DNA of 33,183 nucleotides from Streptomyces sp. NRRL F-5630. Lineage in GTDB: Bacteria; Actinomycetota; Actinomycetes; Streptomycetales; Streptomycetaceae. Under the pieces are notes generated by a model. The model saw only the letters and a program-made list of their open reading frames with translations, had not been told where the DNA came from and did no database searches. The stretch lies in contig NZ_JOGO01000070.1 of NCBI RefSeq assembly GCF_000719475.1, forward strand, positions 1-33,183, in the 5' to 3' direction. The position numbers and the translations under genes are program-made. Positions 7,782 to 15,867 of the stretch are shown here, one piece after another; positions within the stretch are counted from its first letter, which is position 1, and every line of letters starts with the position of its first letter.

Positions 7782-8750
7782 TCAGAGCAGGTGGTGGCGG
7801 TCGAGGTAGTCGCGGGCGACGTCCTCGGGGAGGCGGCGCCAGCTGTCGACGCGGCGGTTGAGGTCGGCGAGGTCGGCGGTGGTGAGGACCTTGTTGAGGC
7901 GGCCGAGCGCGGTGGCGACGCGGCGCGAGCCGGCGCGGGAGCGGTTGACGACGGGGACGAGGTAGTCGGCGTTCTGGAGCTTCTTGTCGTCACGGAGCAG
8001 GACGAGACCGAACTCGTCGAGCGTCGCGTCGGTCGTGGTGGTGGCGACGAGCTGGTCCCGGCCGTCCTGCACGGCCTTCTTCGCCTGCGTCGTGCCGAGG
8101 CCCTTGGGGTCGATCGCGGTGAGGTCGATGCCGTAGGTCTTCTTCAGGCCCGGGGCGCAGTACGGGCGGGTCGCGCACTCGTCGCCCGCCGCGATGCGGA
8201 CGGGGAGCTTCGCGCGGCCGAGGTCGGAGAGGGTGCGCAAGCGGTGCTTGTCCGCGTAGGCGCGCGTGACGGCGTACGCGTTCTGGTCGACCGCCCTGCC
8301 CGGGTCGAGGACGTCGAGGCCGCGCGCGGCGGCGAGGGCGCGCAGGTGGCGCATCGTGCGGTCCAGGTCGGGCGAGCCGACGGGCTTGGCGTGGGCGCCG
8401 TTCTTCTTGGCGTTCAGCCAGTCGGCGAACGTGGCCGCGTACTCGGGGACGACGTCGATCTGCCCGGATTCGAGCGCGGGCTCGTACAGCTCGCGGTTGG
8501 AGACCGTGAGCAGCCGGGTGTGGTACCCGGCCTTGTCGAGGAGCAGTTTGTACATGTGGGCGAGCAGGTCGCTCTCGGTGAAACCGGCCGAGCCGATGGT
8601 GAGCTGCTTGCTGTCGCCGGGGGGCGCGGTGACCTGGTCGCGCTTCTCCAGGGAGGGGCCCGTGGAGCAGGCGGTGAGGACGAGCGCCGCGGTGAGCAGT
8701 GCGGCGGCTCCCCTGCTGCGGGGCCGTGCGGTGCGCGGGCCGCGGGTCAC
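7782..8750 (-). CDS. substrate-binding lipoprotein of the quaternary-amine ABC importer
   Basis: This 322-aa protein is exported and lipid-anchored. The signal sequence is RSRGAAALLTAALVLTAC with a lipobox LTAC ending at Cys28. The mature part starts with a short linker and then LTIGSAGFTESDLLAHMY, followed by IDVVPEYAATFADWL, typical of the OpuAC/OsmF-like family that binds glycine betaine, choline or carnitine. DATLDEFGLVLL and the terminal WRRLPEDVARDYL also fit the family. The GTG at 8750 has AGGAGG 7 nt upstream and overlaps the preceding permease stop by 4 nt. The exact ligand cannot be read from sequence. Confidence 0.93.
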   Translation of the reverse strand: MTRGPRTARPRSRGAAALLTAALVLTACSTGPSLEKRDQVTAPPGDSKQLTIGSAGFTESDLLAHMYKLLLDKAGYHTRLLTVSNRELYEPALESGQIDVVPEYAATFADWLNAKKNGAHAKPVGSPDLDRTMRHLRALAAARGLDVLDPGRAVDQNAYAVTRAYADKHRLRTLSDLGRAKLPVRIAAGDECATRPYCAPGLKKTYGIDLTAIDPKGLGTTQAKKAVQDGRDQLVATTTTDATLDEFGLVLLRDDKKLQNADYLVPVVNRSRAGSRRVATALGRLNKVLTTADLADLNRRVDSWRRLPEDVARDYLDRHHLL

Positions 8751-9421
8751 CGGGCGGCCTCCTGTTCCCGTACCGGCAGCCACCGCTCCCCCAGCGCGAA
8801 GGCGCCCTCGACGAGGAGCGCGAAGACGGCGACGAGCACGGCGCCCGCGACGACCTGCGGGGTCGAGGCGAGGTTGAACCCGGCGGTGATGATGCGGCCG
8901 AGGCCGCCGCCGCCCGCGAGCGCGGCGATCGTCGCGGTCGCGACGAGCTGGACCGCGGCGATGCGGACGCCGGTGAGGACGAGCGGGGCCGCGAGCGGGA
9001 GTTCGACGCGCCACAGCAGTTGCCACCCGGTCATGCCCATGCCGCGCGCGGCCCGGACCACCTCGCGGTCCACGCCCCGCATCCCCACGTAGGCGTTGGT
9101 GAGCAGGGGCGGCACCGCGAAGAGGACGAGCGCGATGACGGTGGGGCCCTCGCTGAGTCTGCCGACGGGGGTGAGCAGGAGGAGGACGAGGACGGCGAAG
9201 GTGGGGACGGCGCGGCCGATGTTGGCGAGGTTGACGGCGAGGGCGCCGCCGCGCCCGATGTGGCCCAGCACGAGGGCGACGGGGAGCGCGAGGAGGCAGC
9301 TGATGAGCAGGCAGACGAGGGTCAGCAGGACGTGTTCGGCGAGGCGGTGCGCGATGCCGTTCTCCCCCGACCAGTGCGCGGGGTCGCTCAGCCAGTCCCA
9401 GGTGTCGCCGAGTACGTTCAC
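8747..9421 (-). CDS. quaternary-amine ABC importer permease, second copy
   Basis: This 224-aa membrane permease has about six helices. The BPD_transp_1 coupling (EAA) region is RAARGMGMTGWQLLWRVELP, which docks onto the ATPase. Neighbouring segments LTGVRIAAVQLVATATIAAL and GGGGLGRIITAGFN are characteristic of the OpuC/YehY permease type. The GTG at 9421 overlaps the stop of the other permease by 4 nt. I see no strong Shine-Dalgarno sequence, so translation probably depends on coupling. It would pair with the 226-aa permease as a heterodimer. Confidence 0.92.
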   Translation of the reverse strand: MNVLGDTWDWLSDPAHWSGENGIAHRLAEHVLLTLVCLLISCLLALPVALVLGHIGRGGALAVNLANIGRAVPTFAVLVLLLLTPVGRLSEGPTVIALVLFAVPPLLTNAYVGMRGVDREVVRAARGMGMTGWQLLWRVELPLAAPLVLTGVRIAAVQLVATATIAALAGGGGLGRIITAGFNLASTPQVVAGAVLVAVFALLVEGAFALGERWLPVREQEAAR

Positions 9422-10098
9422 GCGCGGGTCCAGGGGGTGAGGAGGCGGCCGACGAGGAGCAGGAGCAGGTCGGCGGCGATCGCGAGGAGGACGCACAGCA
9501 CCGAGGCGGTGAGCACCTGGGCCTTGAAGTAGGTGTTCATGCCCTGGTAGATGAGGTTGCCGAGGCCGCCGAAGCCGACGATGGCGCCCACGGTGACGAG
9601 CGAGACGGCCGAGACCATCGCGATGCGCAGGCCCGCGAAGGCGGCGGGCAGCGCGAGGGGAAGCTCGACGGCGAGGAGCAGACGCAGCGGCCCGTATCCC
9701 ATGCCGCGCGCGGCCTGCCGCGTCTCCTCGGGCACGGCGCGCAGTCCGGCGAGGAGGTTGCGGACCAGGAGCGTGAGCGAGTACAGGACGAGGCCCGCGA
9801 CGACGAGGGTCGCCGAGAGCCCGTACACCGGCAGGAGCAGCGAGAACATCGCGAGCGAGGGGATCGTGTAGAGCACCGTGGTGAGCGCGAGCACCGGCCC
9901 GGCGGCCCAGCGCAGCCGCCGCGCGAGGACGGCGAGCGGGACGGCGATGAGGAGCGCGATGCCGACGGCGGCGGCGGTCAGCTCGACGTGCTGGGCGAGG
10001 GCGTCGAGCAGCACGTGCCGCCGGGTGGTCAGGTACGTGCCGCAGATCCACTCGTTGCGGGCGAGGCAGTCGTCGGGGGTGGCGGGGGTGGCACTCAC
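9418..10098 (-). CDS. quaternary-amine ABC importer permease, first copy
   Basis: This 226-aa permease leads the minus-strand importer operon. After a short hydrophilic start (DDCLARNEWICGTYL) it has about six helices. The EAA loop is QAARGMGYGPLRLLLAVELP and the following IVGFGGLGNLIYQGMNTYF is typical of the OpuCB type. I chose the GTG at 10098 for length and position; GGGGAG lies directly against it, which is too close for an ideal ribosome site, so the exact start is uncertain. The pirin gene diverges 88 bp away, and the shared gap must contain both promoters. Confidence 0.9.
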   Translation of the reverse strand: MSATPATPDDCLARNEWICGTYLTTRRHVLLDALAQHVELTAAAVGIALLIAVPLAVLARRLRWAAGPVLALTTVLYTIPSLAMFSLLLPVYGLSATLVVAGLVLYSLTLLVRNLLAGLRAVPEETRQAARGMGYGPLRLLLAVELPLALPAAFAGLRIAMVSAVSLVTVGAIVGFGGLGNLIYQGMNTYFKAQVLTASVLCVLLAIAADLLLLLVGRLLTPWTRA

Positions 10099-10173
10099 CT
10101 CCCCATTCCAGCGGGGGCGCGGGGCGCGGGCACGTTCGGGCGGACCGTCCGGGTGGCGTGCGGTGGGGACCGT

Positions 10174-10179
10174 TAGGTT
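10174..10179 (+). promoter_or_regulatory. candidate -10 box for the pirin gene, possibly leaderless
   Basis: TAGGTT lies 7 nt before the pirin ATG, the distance expected from a -10 box to a transcription start, and there is no clear Shine-Dalgarno sequence before that ATG. This suggests a leaderless or nearly leaderless transcript. I could not find a good -35 hexamer. Confidence 0.35.
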
Positions 10180-10186
10180 GGGCGGT

Positions 10187-11152
10187 ATGAGCAATCTGGA
10201 CACCCACCCCGTGCCGAAGCCGTGCGGAGGCCGCGAGGACGTCCGCGCGGCTCCCGTGCGCGAGCTGCTGAGCCCGCGTCGGGTGCCGCTCGGCGAGTCG
10301 ACGGAGGTACGGCGGCTGCTGCCGAACCTCGGCCGCCGCATGATCGGCGCCTGGGCCTTCGTCGACCACTACGGGCCCGACGACATCGCGGACGAGCCCG
10401 GGATGCAGGTTCCGCCGCACCCGCACATGGGTCTTCAGACGGTGAGCTGGCTGCACGAGGGCGAGGTGCTGCACCGCGACTCGCTCGGCTCGCTCCAGAC
10501 GATCAGGCCGCGCGAGCTGGGCCTCATGACCTCAGGCAACGCGATCTCGCACTCCGAGGAGAGCCCCCGCCCGCACGCCCGCTACCTGCACGGCGCCCAG
10601 CTGTGGGTGGCGCTGCCCGAGGAGGCGCGCCACGTGGCCGCGCACTTCGAGCACCACGCGGACCTCCCGCACGTCACGGCGCCGGGCCTCGACGCGACCG
10701 TCGTCCTCGGCACGCTCGACTCGGCGACGTCGCCCGGTACGACGTACTCGCCGCTCGTCGGCGCGGACCTCGCGCTGCGCGAGGGGGCCGAGGCGAGCCT
10801 GCCGCTGGACCCCGACTTCGAGTACGGCGTCCTCGCGATGTCGGGCGAGCTGTCCGTGGACGGGGTGCCCGTCGTGCCGGGGTCGATGCTCTACCTCGGC
10901 TGCGGCCGCACGAGCCTGCCGCTGCGGGCCGTGTCGGACGCGGGCGCGATGCTCCTGGGCGGTGAGCCCTTCGCCGAGAAACTGCTCATGTGGTGGAACT
11001 TCATCGGCAGGTCGCAGGACGACATCACCCGGGCGCGGGAGGACTGGACGCGCGGGTCGCGGTTCGGGGAGGTCAAGGGGTACGACGGGAGGCGGCTGGA
11101 CGCGCCCGAACTGCCGCCCGGGAGGCTGGAGCCCCGGGGCCGCGTGCGCTGA
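10187..11152 (+). CDS. pirin family protein
   Basis: This 321-aa double cupin belongs to the pirin family (metal-binding proteins, some with quercetin 2,3-dioxygenase activity or redox-sensing roles). The metal site is visible in the N-terminal cupin: PPHPHMGLQTVSWLHEG gives two His, and NAISHSEES gives the third His and the Glu. A C-terminal cupin follows (LAMSGELSVDGVPVVPGSM). It ends with the family-typical WWNFIGRSQDDI. The ATG at 10187 starts MSNLDTHPVPKPC; upstream in-frame residues are not family-like. It diverges from the importer operon and is followed by a strong hairpin shared with the convergent dehydrogenase gene. Its in vivo substrate is unknown. Confidence 0.93.
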   Translation: MSNLDTHPVPKPCGGREDVRAAPVRELLSPRRVPLGESTEVRRLLPNLGRRMIGAWAFVDHYGPDDIADEPGMQVPPHPHMGLQTVSWLHEGEVLHRDSLGSLQTIRPRELGLMTSGNAISHSEESPRPHARYLHGAQLWVALPEEARHVAAHFEHHADLPHVTAPGLDATVVLGTLDSATSPGTTYSPLVGADLALREGAEASLPLDPDFEYGVLAMSGELSVDGVPVVPGSMLYLGCGRTSLPLRAVSDAGAMLLGGEPFAEKLLMWWNFIGRSQDDITRAREDWTRGSRFGEVKGYDGRRLDAPELPPGRLEPRGRVR

Positions 11153-11348
11153 ACGGACCGCGCCCGCCTTGCTCGGCACGCGGGTCGACGCCCCACGACG
11201 CCGGAGCGGCGGCGGTTCCGTCCGAACACGGTGCGGCAGGCGGCGGACCGCTGGACGCGCCTGGTACCACGCGGACCTACGCACTGGGGCGGCCCGATGC
11301 CCGCATGTACCGGGCAGCGGGAGCGGATTCCGTCCTGCAACGGCTCGT

Positions 11349-11374
11349 CGGGGCCTCGCTCACGCGAGGCCCCG
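11349..11374. terminator. bidirectional hairpin terminator between pirin and dehydrogenase genes
   Basis: CGGGGCCTCGC, loop TCAC, GCGAGGCCCCG forms a perfect 11-bp stem. It is centred between two convergent genes, 9 bp from the stop of the minus-strand gene. It has no T-tract, as is common in Streptomyces. Confidence 0.8.
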
Positions 11375-11382
11375 CACGGGGA

Positions 11383-12312
11383 TCAGACCGTAAGGACGAG
11401 CTTGCCCTGGAGGTGACCGCCGTCGAGCAACCGGTGCGCGTCGGCGACGCGCTCGAACGGGAACGTCTCCTGCACGTGGACCCGGAGCCTGCCCTGTTCG
11501 ACGAGTTGGACGAGACCGCGCAGGGCGAACGGGTCGGGGTCGACCGCGACGCCGCTGAAGCGCATGCCTGCCGCCTCGTACCTGGCGGCCAGTTCCCCGT
11601 CCTCCTCCGCGACCGCGGTGACCAGGTGACCGCCGGGGCGGAGTACGCCGAGCGACCGCGCCGCGGTGTCGCCGCCGATGGTGTCGAGCACGACATCGAT
11701 GTCGCGGACGGTCTCGGTGAAATCGGCCCGCGTGTAGTCGATCACCTCGTCGGCGCCGAAGCCCTCCACGAACGTCCTCTTGCTCCCACTGGCGGTCGCG
11801 ATCACGTGCGCGCCGAGCGCCTTCGCGATCTGGATCGCGACGTGGCCCACTCCGCCACCACCGCCGTGGACCAGGACGCGGTCGCCCTCGCTCACGCCGC
11901 CGAGGTCGACCAGGCCCTGCCACGCCGTCAGCCCGACGACCGGCAGCGCCGACGCCTCGACGTGCGAGAGCGACTCCGGCTTGCGTGCCAGGTGCAGGGC
12001 CGGCGCCGAGACGACCTCGGCGTAGGCGCTCGCGGCCCGGGGGAACAGCGGCATCCCGAACACCTCGTCGCCGGGCCGGAAGCGCCACGTCTGCGGCGCC
12101 TCCTCGACCACACCGCTGATGTCCCAGCCGAGGACGAACGGTGGCCTGCCGAGCAGCGGGAACTCGCCGGCGCGCAGGCGTGCCTCCAGCGGGTTCAGCC
12201 CGATCGCCTTGACGCGGACGAGCACCTCGGTCGGAAGGGGGTGGGGCTCGGGCGCGTCCACGATGCTGAGCACCTCGGGACCGCCGAGCGTCTGCTGGGT
12301 GATGACTCGCAT
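11383..12312 (-). CDS. zinc-free NADP-dependent alcohol dehydrogenase/quinone oxidoreductase
   Basis: This 309-aa member of the zinc-less medium-chain dehydrogenase family begins MRVITQQTLGGPEVL. The GroES-like part contains VRVKAIGLNPLEARLRAG and FVLGWDISGVVEE. The cofactor-binding motif is HGGGGGVGHVAIQIAKALG, followed by VVLDTIGGDTAARSL. No zinc-ligand Cys set is present. The ATG at 12312 has AGGAGA 5 nt upstream. It diverges from an HxlR-family regulator, with a palindrome in the 85-bp gap, and HxlR regulators commonly control a divergent oxidoreductase. The likely role is reduction of an electrophilic quinone or enal sensed by that regulator (inference). Confidence 0.93.
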   Translation of the reverse strand: MRVITQQTLGGPEVLSIVDAPEPHPLPTEVLVRVKAIGLNPLEARLRAGEFPLLGRPPFVLGWDISGVVEEAPQTWRFRPGDEVFGMPLFPRAASAYAEVVSAPALHLARKPESLSHVEASALPVVGLTAWQGLVDLGGVSEGDRVLVHGGGGGVGHVAIQIAKALGAHVIATASGSKRTFVEGFGADEVIDYTRADFTETVRDIDVVLDTIGGDTAARSLGVLRPGGHLVTAVAEEDGELAARYEAAGMRFSGVAVDPDPFALRGLVQLVEQGRLRVHVQETFPFERVADAHRLLDGGHLQGKLVLTV

Positions 12313-12319
12313 GACTCTC

Positions 12320-12365
12320 CTGGTTCTGGTGGGAGCACCCAAGCTAGGTCTCCCACAGGAACCAG
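12320..12365. promoter_or_regulatory. palindromic operator between dehydrogenase and HxlR genes
   Basis: The left arm CTGGTTCTGGTGGGAG (12320-12335) and the right arm CTCCCACAGGAACCAG (12350-12365) are inverted copies with two mismatches in 16 positions, separated by 14 bp. The dyad lies just upstream of the dehydrogenase ribosome site and upstream of the HxlR start, so a bound dimer could repress both. HxlR proteins bind such dyads as dimers. Confidence 0.7.
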
Positions 12366-12384
12366 CGGGTGCCTGCGAGGCGGG

Positions 12385-12390
12385 TACCTT
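12385..12390 (+). promoter_or_regulatory. candidate -10 box for the HxlR gene, probably leaderless
   Basis: TACCTT lies 7 nt before the ATG at 12398, and no Shine-Dalgarno sequence precedes that ATG. This fits transcription starting at or next to the A of the start codon. The -35 is not clear. Confidence 0.4.
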
Positions 12391-12397
12391 GGGCGCC

Positions 12398-12778
12398 ATG
12401 AGCGGTTTCGGTCCCGGTGACCTCTTCCTCGCCGACTGCCCGGCGCGTCTGGCCGTCGAGCTCATCGCCGACAAGTGGACGGTGGTCGTGCTCGCCGGTC
12501 TCAGCGAGGGCCCGGTGCGCCACGGCGAGCTGATCAAGCTGATCGGCGGCATCTCCCGCAAGATGCTCACCCAGACTCTCCGGCGGCTGGAGACGCACGG
12601 GCTCATCCGCCGCCACGCCTACGCCGAGGTCCCGCCCCGTGTCGAGTACGAGCTGACCCCGCTCGGGGCGACGCTGACCGAACCGATCCAGGCGCTCACC
12701 GAGTGGGCGAGGGCGCACGGCGACGCGGTGCTCGACGCGCTCGACGCCCATGCCGAGCCGGTCGCTGCTGCCGAATAG
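12398..12778 (+). CDS. HxlR-family winged-helix regulator
   Basis: This 126-aa DNA-binding protein has the family pattern ADCPARLAVELIADKWT with the conserved N-terminal Cys at residue 14, which in HxlR/YodB/QorR-type regulators senses diamide, quinones or aldehydes. The winged helix follows (HGELIKLIGGISRKMLTQTL and LIRRHAYAEVPPRVEYELT). The C-terminal helix is for dimer formation. The ATG at 12398 gives the normal family length. It is divergent from a quinone oxidoreductase-like gene with a shared dyad, the classic sensor/detoxifier arrangement. I expect it to be a repressor of both genes, inactivated by Cys modification. Confidence 0.93.
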   Translation: MSGFGPGDLFLADCPARLAVELIADKWTVVVLAGLSEGPVRHGELIKLIGGISRKMLTQTLRRLETHGLIRRHAYAEVPPRVEYELTPLGATLTEPIQALTEWARAHGDAVLDALDAHAEPVAAAE

Positions 12779-12867
12779 CGGCCCGGCACGGGTTGAGCCC
12801 CGGTGGCCGCCAGGAGCGCGGTCGGGTGAACGGCGAGGGACCGCGGACGGCCTCCGAAACGCGCTCG

Positions 12868-13045
12868 CGGCCGAGGGCGATCGGCCTCACCTCCCCCGCC
12901 GTGCAGCGGCAACCGGGCATGGAACAACCGGACTTCGGGGCCGCTGTTCGCGGACATGCGGGTCGAGGAGCGGGCATGCGTACCAGTCGGTGAACCGCTC
13001 CAGCCGAAGGTCGACGCGGAGATCGCGTTCGTATGGGGCGCGCTC
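12868..13045 (+). pseudogene. fragment of a 2-keto-4-pentenoate hydratase (MhpD/DmpE family), frameshifted
   Basis: One frame from 12880 reads IGLTSPAVQRQ and GMEQPDFG (to about 12945). The next frame from 12947 continues FADMRVEE, then GEPLQPKVDAEIAFVWGAL (to 13045). Together these match, in order, the conserved core of 2-hydroxypenta-2,4-dienoate hydratases (IGLTS...QPDFG...DM...LQPKVEAEIAFV), enzymes of meta-cleavage aromatic degradation. One extra base near 12946 separates the halves. The N-terminal third and the whole C-terminal half of a normal protein of about 260 aa are missing. It is a decayed remnant with no functional product expected. Confidence 0.75.
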
Positions 13046-13637
13046 CAGCCCCCCGCCGCGTGGTCTCTTCTCGTCACGCTCACCCGCGGCGGTGGATTCC
13101 CTCGGTCGGCGGTGCGAGCGGCCGGCTGCCCCGTCCGGGGCCCCGGACCACCCCGTTGTTCCGCTCGGTTCCATGGGCCCCGACGTGACTGCTCCGGGAA
13201 GCCCCCCGAGGCCCGCCGCCAGGGCCTTCGCGGAGTTCCGTCGACGACCCGCCCCCGCTCCTTCCCGGCGGCGCTACTCGGTCCGCGCCCGCCGGGGTCG
13301 CGGCCCCCGCCCGTCCGGGGCGAACCGGGCAGAAAACGGACTGCGCCCGTGATACTTAATCGGTTTACCAAGCGGGAAGAGGGGCACGGCAGAAGGTACG
13401 GTCCTTTCCATGACGCATGGGGTTCTCGGACACGGGCGGGAGTGGCGGCGTCGGGACGGGCCCGCGAGGCGGGTCAGTCCGGTGGCTGTGTGCCCGTAGC
13501 GCCATGCCATGGGCGCTCCGCGGTGGAGGGCCGCGCCATCGGCCTCCCGCGAGTTCCTTCGAGCAGCGTCTGTTCTCCCCTCCCCCACTCCTCGGGCCCC
13601 GCTTCTGCGGCGCCCGGAGCAGTCCGACAGGTGGACC
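13046..13637. other. 592-bp region without a recognisable gene
   Basis: Open frames on both strands here are Arg/Pro/Gly-rich and resemble no family I know. Together with the hydratase scrap just upstream, this looks like decayed sequence. The only distinct signal is an AT-rich patch at 13352-13373. The promoter of the ATPase gene at 13638 should be in its right half. Confidence 0.5.
13352..13373. promoter_or_regulatory. AT-rich imperfect palindrome, possible LacI-type operator
   Basis: TAATCGGTTTA within this patch matches its own reverse complement at 8 of 11 positions and resembles AAACCGGTTT-type LacI-family sites. Its AT content stands out in a region of very high GC. No LacI-family gene is in the window, so the assignment is weak. 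Confidence 0.25.
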
Positions 13638-15686
13638 ATGCACATAGCCCTCTCCCCCCAGGTGCGACCGGCCGACCCCCGCGCGGGGATGGCCTCGGCC
13701 CGGCGGCAGCGGCTCTTCACCGGCCGGGTGGCCGAGTTGCAGTTGCTGCGGGACTCGTTGCTCGGGACGTCGCCGGACTGCCGAGTGCTGTGGTTGCACG
13801 GGATGGCGGGTGTCGGCAAGAGCACGCTGCTGCGCCTCTTCGTCGCAGAGGCGCGGGAGGCGGGCAAGGCGGTGCGCCTCGTGGACATGCGCAGTACGGC
13901 GCCGACGCCGAAAGGTTTCCTCAGCGCGCTGCGGGCGCCCGGCGGGCCGGAGGACCCCGAACTGCTCGTCATCGACTCGGCGGAACTGCTCGGCCCGCTG
14001 GAGGCGTGGCTCCGGGACGTCTACCTGCCCGGACTGCCCGCCGGGCGCCCGGTCCTGGTCGGCGCCCGGCGGCCGCCCTCGGCCGAGTGGCGCACCGATC
14101 CGCAGTGGTGGGAAGTGCTCCACACGGCCGTACTCGGCCCGATGAGCGACGACGAAGCGGAAACACTCCTGCGTGACCGATGTGTGCCCGAAGCGTCCGT
14201 TCCCCCGCTGATACGGGCGGCGTACGGGCTTCCCCTGGCGCTCGCGCTCTTCGCCGAGGCCCGCCAGCAGGCCGAGGCCGACGGCACCGGACCGAGCGGC
14301 CCGCTGGAGGAGTCGCCCGAGCTGGTGGGCGAACTGCTGCGCCTGCTGCTGCGCGAGAGCCCGACTCCTGCCAGAAGCGACGCCCTCGCGGTGCTGGCCC
14401 TGGCGCGGGTCACGACCGAGGAACTCATCCGGCACACCTTGAACGTGCCGGTGGCGGAGGCTCACGCGCTCGGGGACTGGCTGCGCGGCCTTTCCTTCGT
14501 GCAGAGCACCGCGGAGGGGCTGCTGCCGCACCCGCTCGTGCGCCGGACACTGCTCGCCGACCTGCGCTGGCGGGGCCTGGAGAGGTACGAGCGCCTGTAC
14601 CGGGCTCTGCACACGCATCTGACGGAACGGCTGACGCAGCGCACCGGCGGACGCTGGGCACTCGGGGCGGGCCTGACCCACCTGGGCAGCCTCAGCCGTG
14701 CGGTGCGCGAAGCCGTGGACTGGGAGGGGTCCGACCGGCTTCACCTGCGCTCGGCCCGCCCCGAGGACAAGGACGCGGTCCTCCGTGCCCTCGGCACCGA
14801 ACACGGCGCGGCGGCGGCCGCCACGGCACGCGCCTGGTGGGAACGCCAGCCGTCCGCGTTCTCGATCGCCGAGGAGGGCGGAGCCCTCGCCGCCGTCCTC
14901 TGCGCCCCCTGGCTGGAGCCGGGGGCGACGGGGCTGCCCGAGGACCCGGTCGCGGAGGCGGCGCTTGCCCGTACGCGGGAACAGGCGCCGCTGCGACGCG
15001 GCGAGCGAATACTCCTCGCCCGGTGGAGCACCGGCTCCCCGGCAGCGACGGCTTTCGCGCTGACCACGTTGTGGGCCACGGTGCCGCGCCTCGCGGTGAG
15101 CTGGACGTGCGTCCCCCTGAGGCAGTCCGGGTTGTCCACGCTCCTCGGCCTGTACGGGCAGCGGGCCGAGGAGCCGGTGACCGACCGGCAGGGCGAGGTG
15201 GTACTTCCGTACGTGCGGGACTGGCGCGGCACGGGCTTCGCCGCGTGGGCGGAGAGCTTGTGCGAGCGGCTGCTCACCGACGACCCCACGGCGCTTAACG
15301 CCCCGTCGAGCGGCCCCGCGCAGGAGGACATGGCCTGGCCGGTCTTCGTCGAAGCCGTCAAGGACGCCTACCGCAACGCGCAGGACCTGCGGCTGCTCGC
15401 CGACAGCCCGCTGCTGGCGACCCGTCTGGTGCCGCCGGGAGGAGAGGCGGTGGCGCTGCGCGAGGTGCTCGTCCAGACCGTGCGACGGCTGTCCGAGTAC
15501 GCGGGGCAGCCACAACTCGGCGAAGTCCTGGAGATCACGTATCTGGGCGAGCGGCGCAGCCAGCGGGCGGCGGCCAGCCGCGCGCGGCTCTCCTTCAGCA
15601 CCTACCGACGCCGCCACGCGGAGGCACTGGCGAAGGCCGCGGAACTCCTGCGCGAGCGGATGCTGTACGGAGTCGAGGTCCGGTGA
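13638..15686 (+). CDS. STAND-like P-loop ATPase with C-terminal HTH-like region
   Basis: This 682-aa protein starts at the ATG at 13638, with AGGTGG just upstream. FTGRVAELQLLRDSL introduces an AAA_16/NACHT-type ATPase. Walker A is GMAGVGKST (55-63), Walker B is LLVIDS (109-114), and a helical sensor region follows (GLPLALALFAEARQQA), as in STAND signalling ATPases. Residues about 370-560 (LHLRSARPEDKDAVLRAL, then FSIAEEGGALAAVL) look like a GNAT-fold domain without a clear acetyl-CoA loop. The last 80 residues (LEITYLGERRSQRAAASRA, then LSFSTYRRRHAEALAKAA) resemble a sigma region 4-like HTH. It is probably a nucleotide-switched regulator. The lectin gene lies 181 bp downstream on the same strand. 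Confidence 0.85.
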   Translation: MHIALSPQVRPADPRAGMASARRQRLFTGRVAELQLLRDSLLGTSPDCRVLWLHGMAGVGKSTLLRLFVAEAREAGKAVRLVDMRSTAPTPKGFLSALRAPGGPEDPELLVIDSAELLGPLEAWLRDVYLPGLPAGRPVLVGARRPPSAEWRTDPQWWEVLHTAVLGPMSDDEAETLLRDRCVPEASVPPLIRAAYGLPLALALFAEARQQAEADGTGPSGPLEESPELVGELLRLLLRESPTPARSDALAVLALARVTTEELIRHTLNVPVAEAHALGDWLRGLSFVQSTAEGLLPHPLVRRTLLADLRWRGLERYERLYRALHTHLTERLTQRTGGRWALGAGLTHLGSLSRAVREAVDWEGSDRLHLRSARPEDKDAVLRALGTEHGAAAAATARAWWERQPSAFSIAEEGGALAAVLCAPWLEPGATGLPEDPVAEAALARTREQAPLRRGERILLARWSTGSPAATAFALTTLWATVPRLAVSWTCVPLRQSGLSTLLGLYGQRAEEPVTDRQGEVVLPYVRDWRGTGFAAWAESLCERLLTDDPTALNAPSSGPAQEDMAWPVFVEAVKDAYRNAQDLRLLADSPLLATRLVPPGGEAVALREVLVQTVRRLSEYAGQPQLGEVLEITYLGERRSQRAAASRARLSFSTYRRRHAEALAKAAELLRERMLYGVEVR

Positions 15687-15746
15687 ACCGACCGTTGGAC
15701 CACGGACGCCGGGCCCCCCCGCCCCGGCGTGCGGCCCGGCAGGGAC

Positions 15747-15780
15747 GGCGCGGAAGGCGCGGAAGGCGCGGAAGGCGCGG
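15747..15780 (+). repeat. 9-bp tandem repeat, 3.8 copies
   Basis: The unit GGCGCGGAA repeats at 15747, 15756 and 15765, with a partial copy to 15780. It lies in the 181-bp gap between the ATPase and lectin genes, and copy number may vary by slippage. No function is evident. Confidence 0.8.
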
Positions 15781-15867
15781 CCGGGAATGATGGTGCAAGG
15801 CGGTCCGGCACGGAAGCAGGCGGCCGGCCATCGGTAACTGGAAGCATCGTTGACTTGGGGACGAACG

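Noticed and set aside
12887..13174. 95-codon minus-strand ORF
   Set aside because: It lies opposite the hydratase fragment, has no recognisable motif, and the plus strand explains the conserved sequence.
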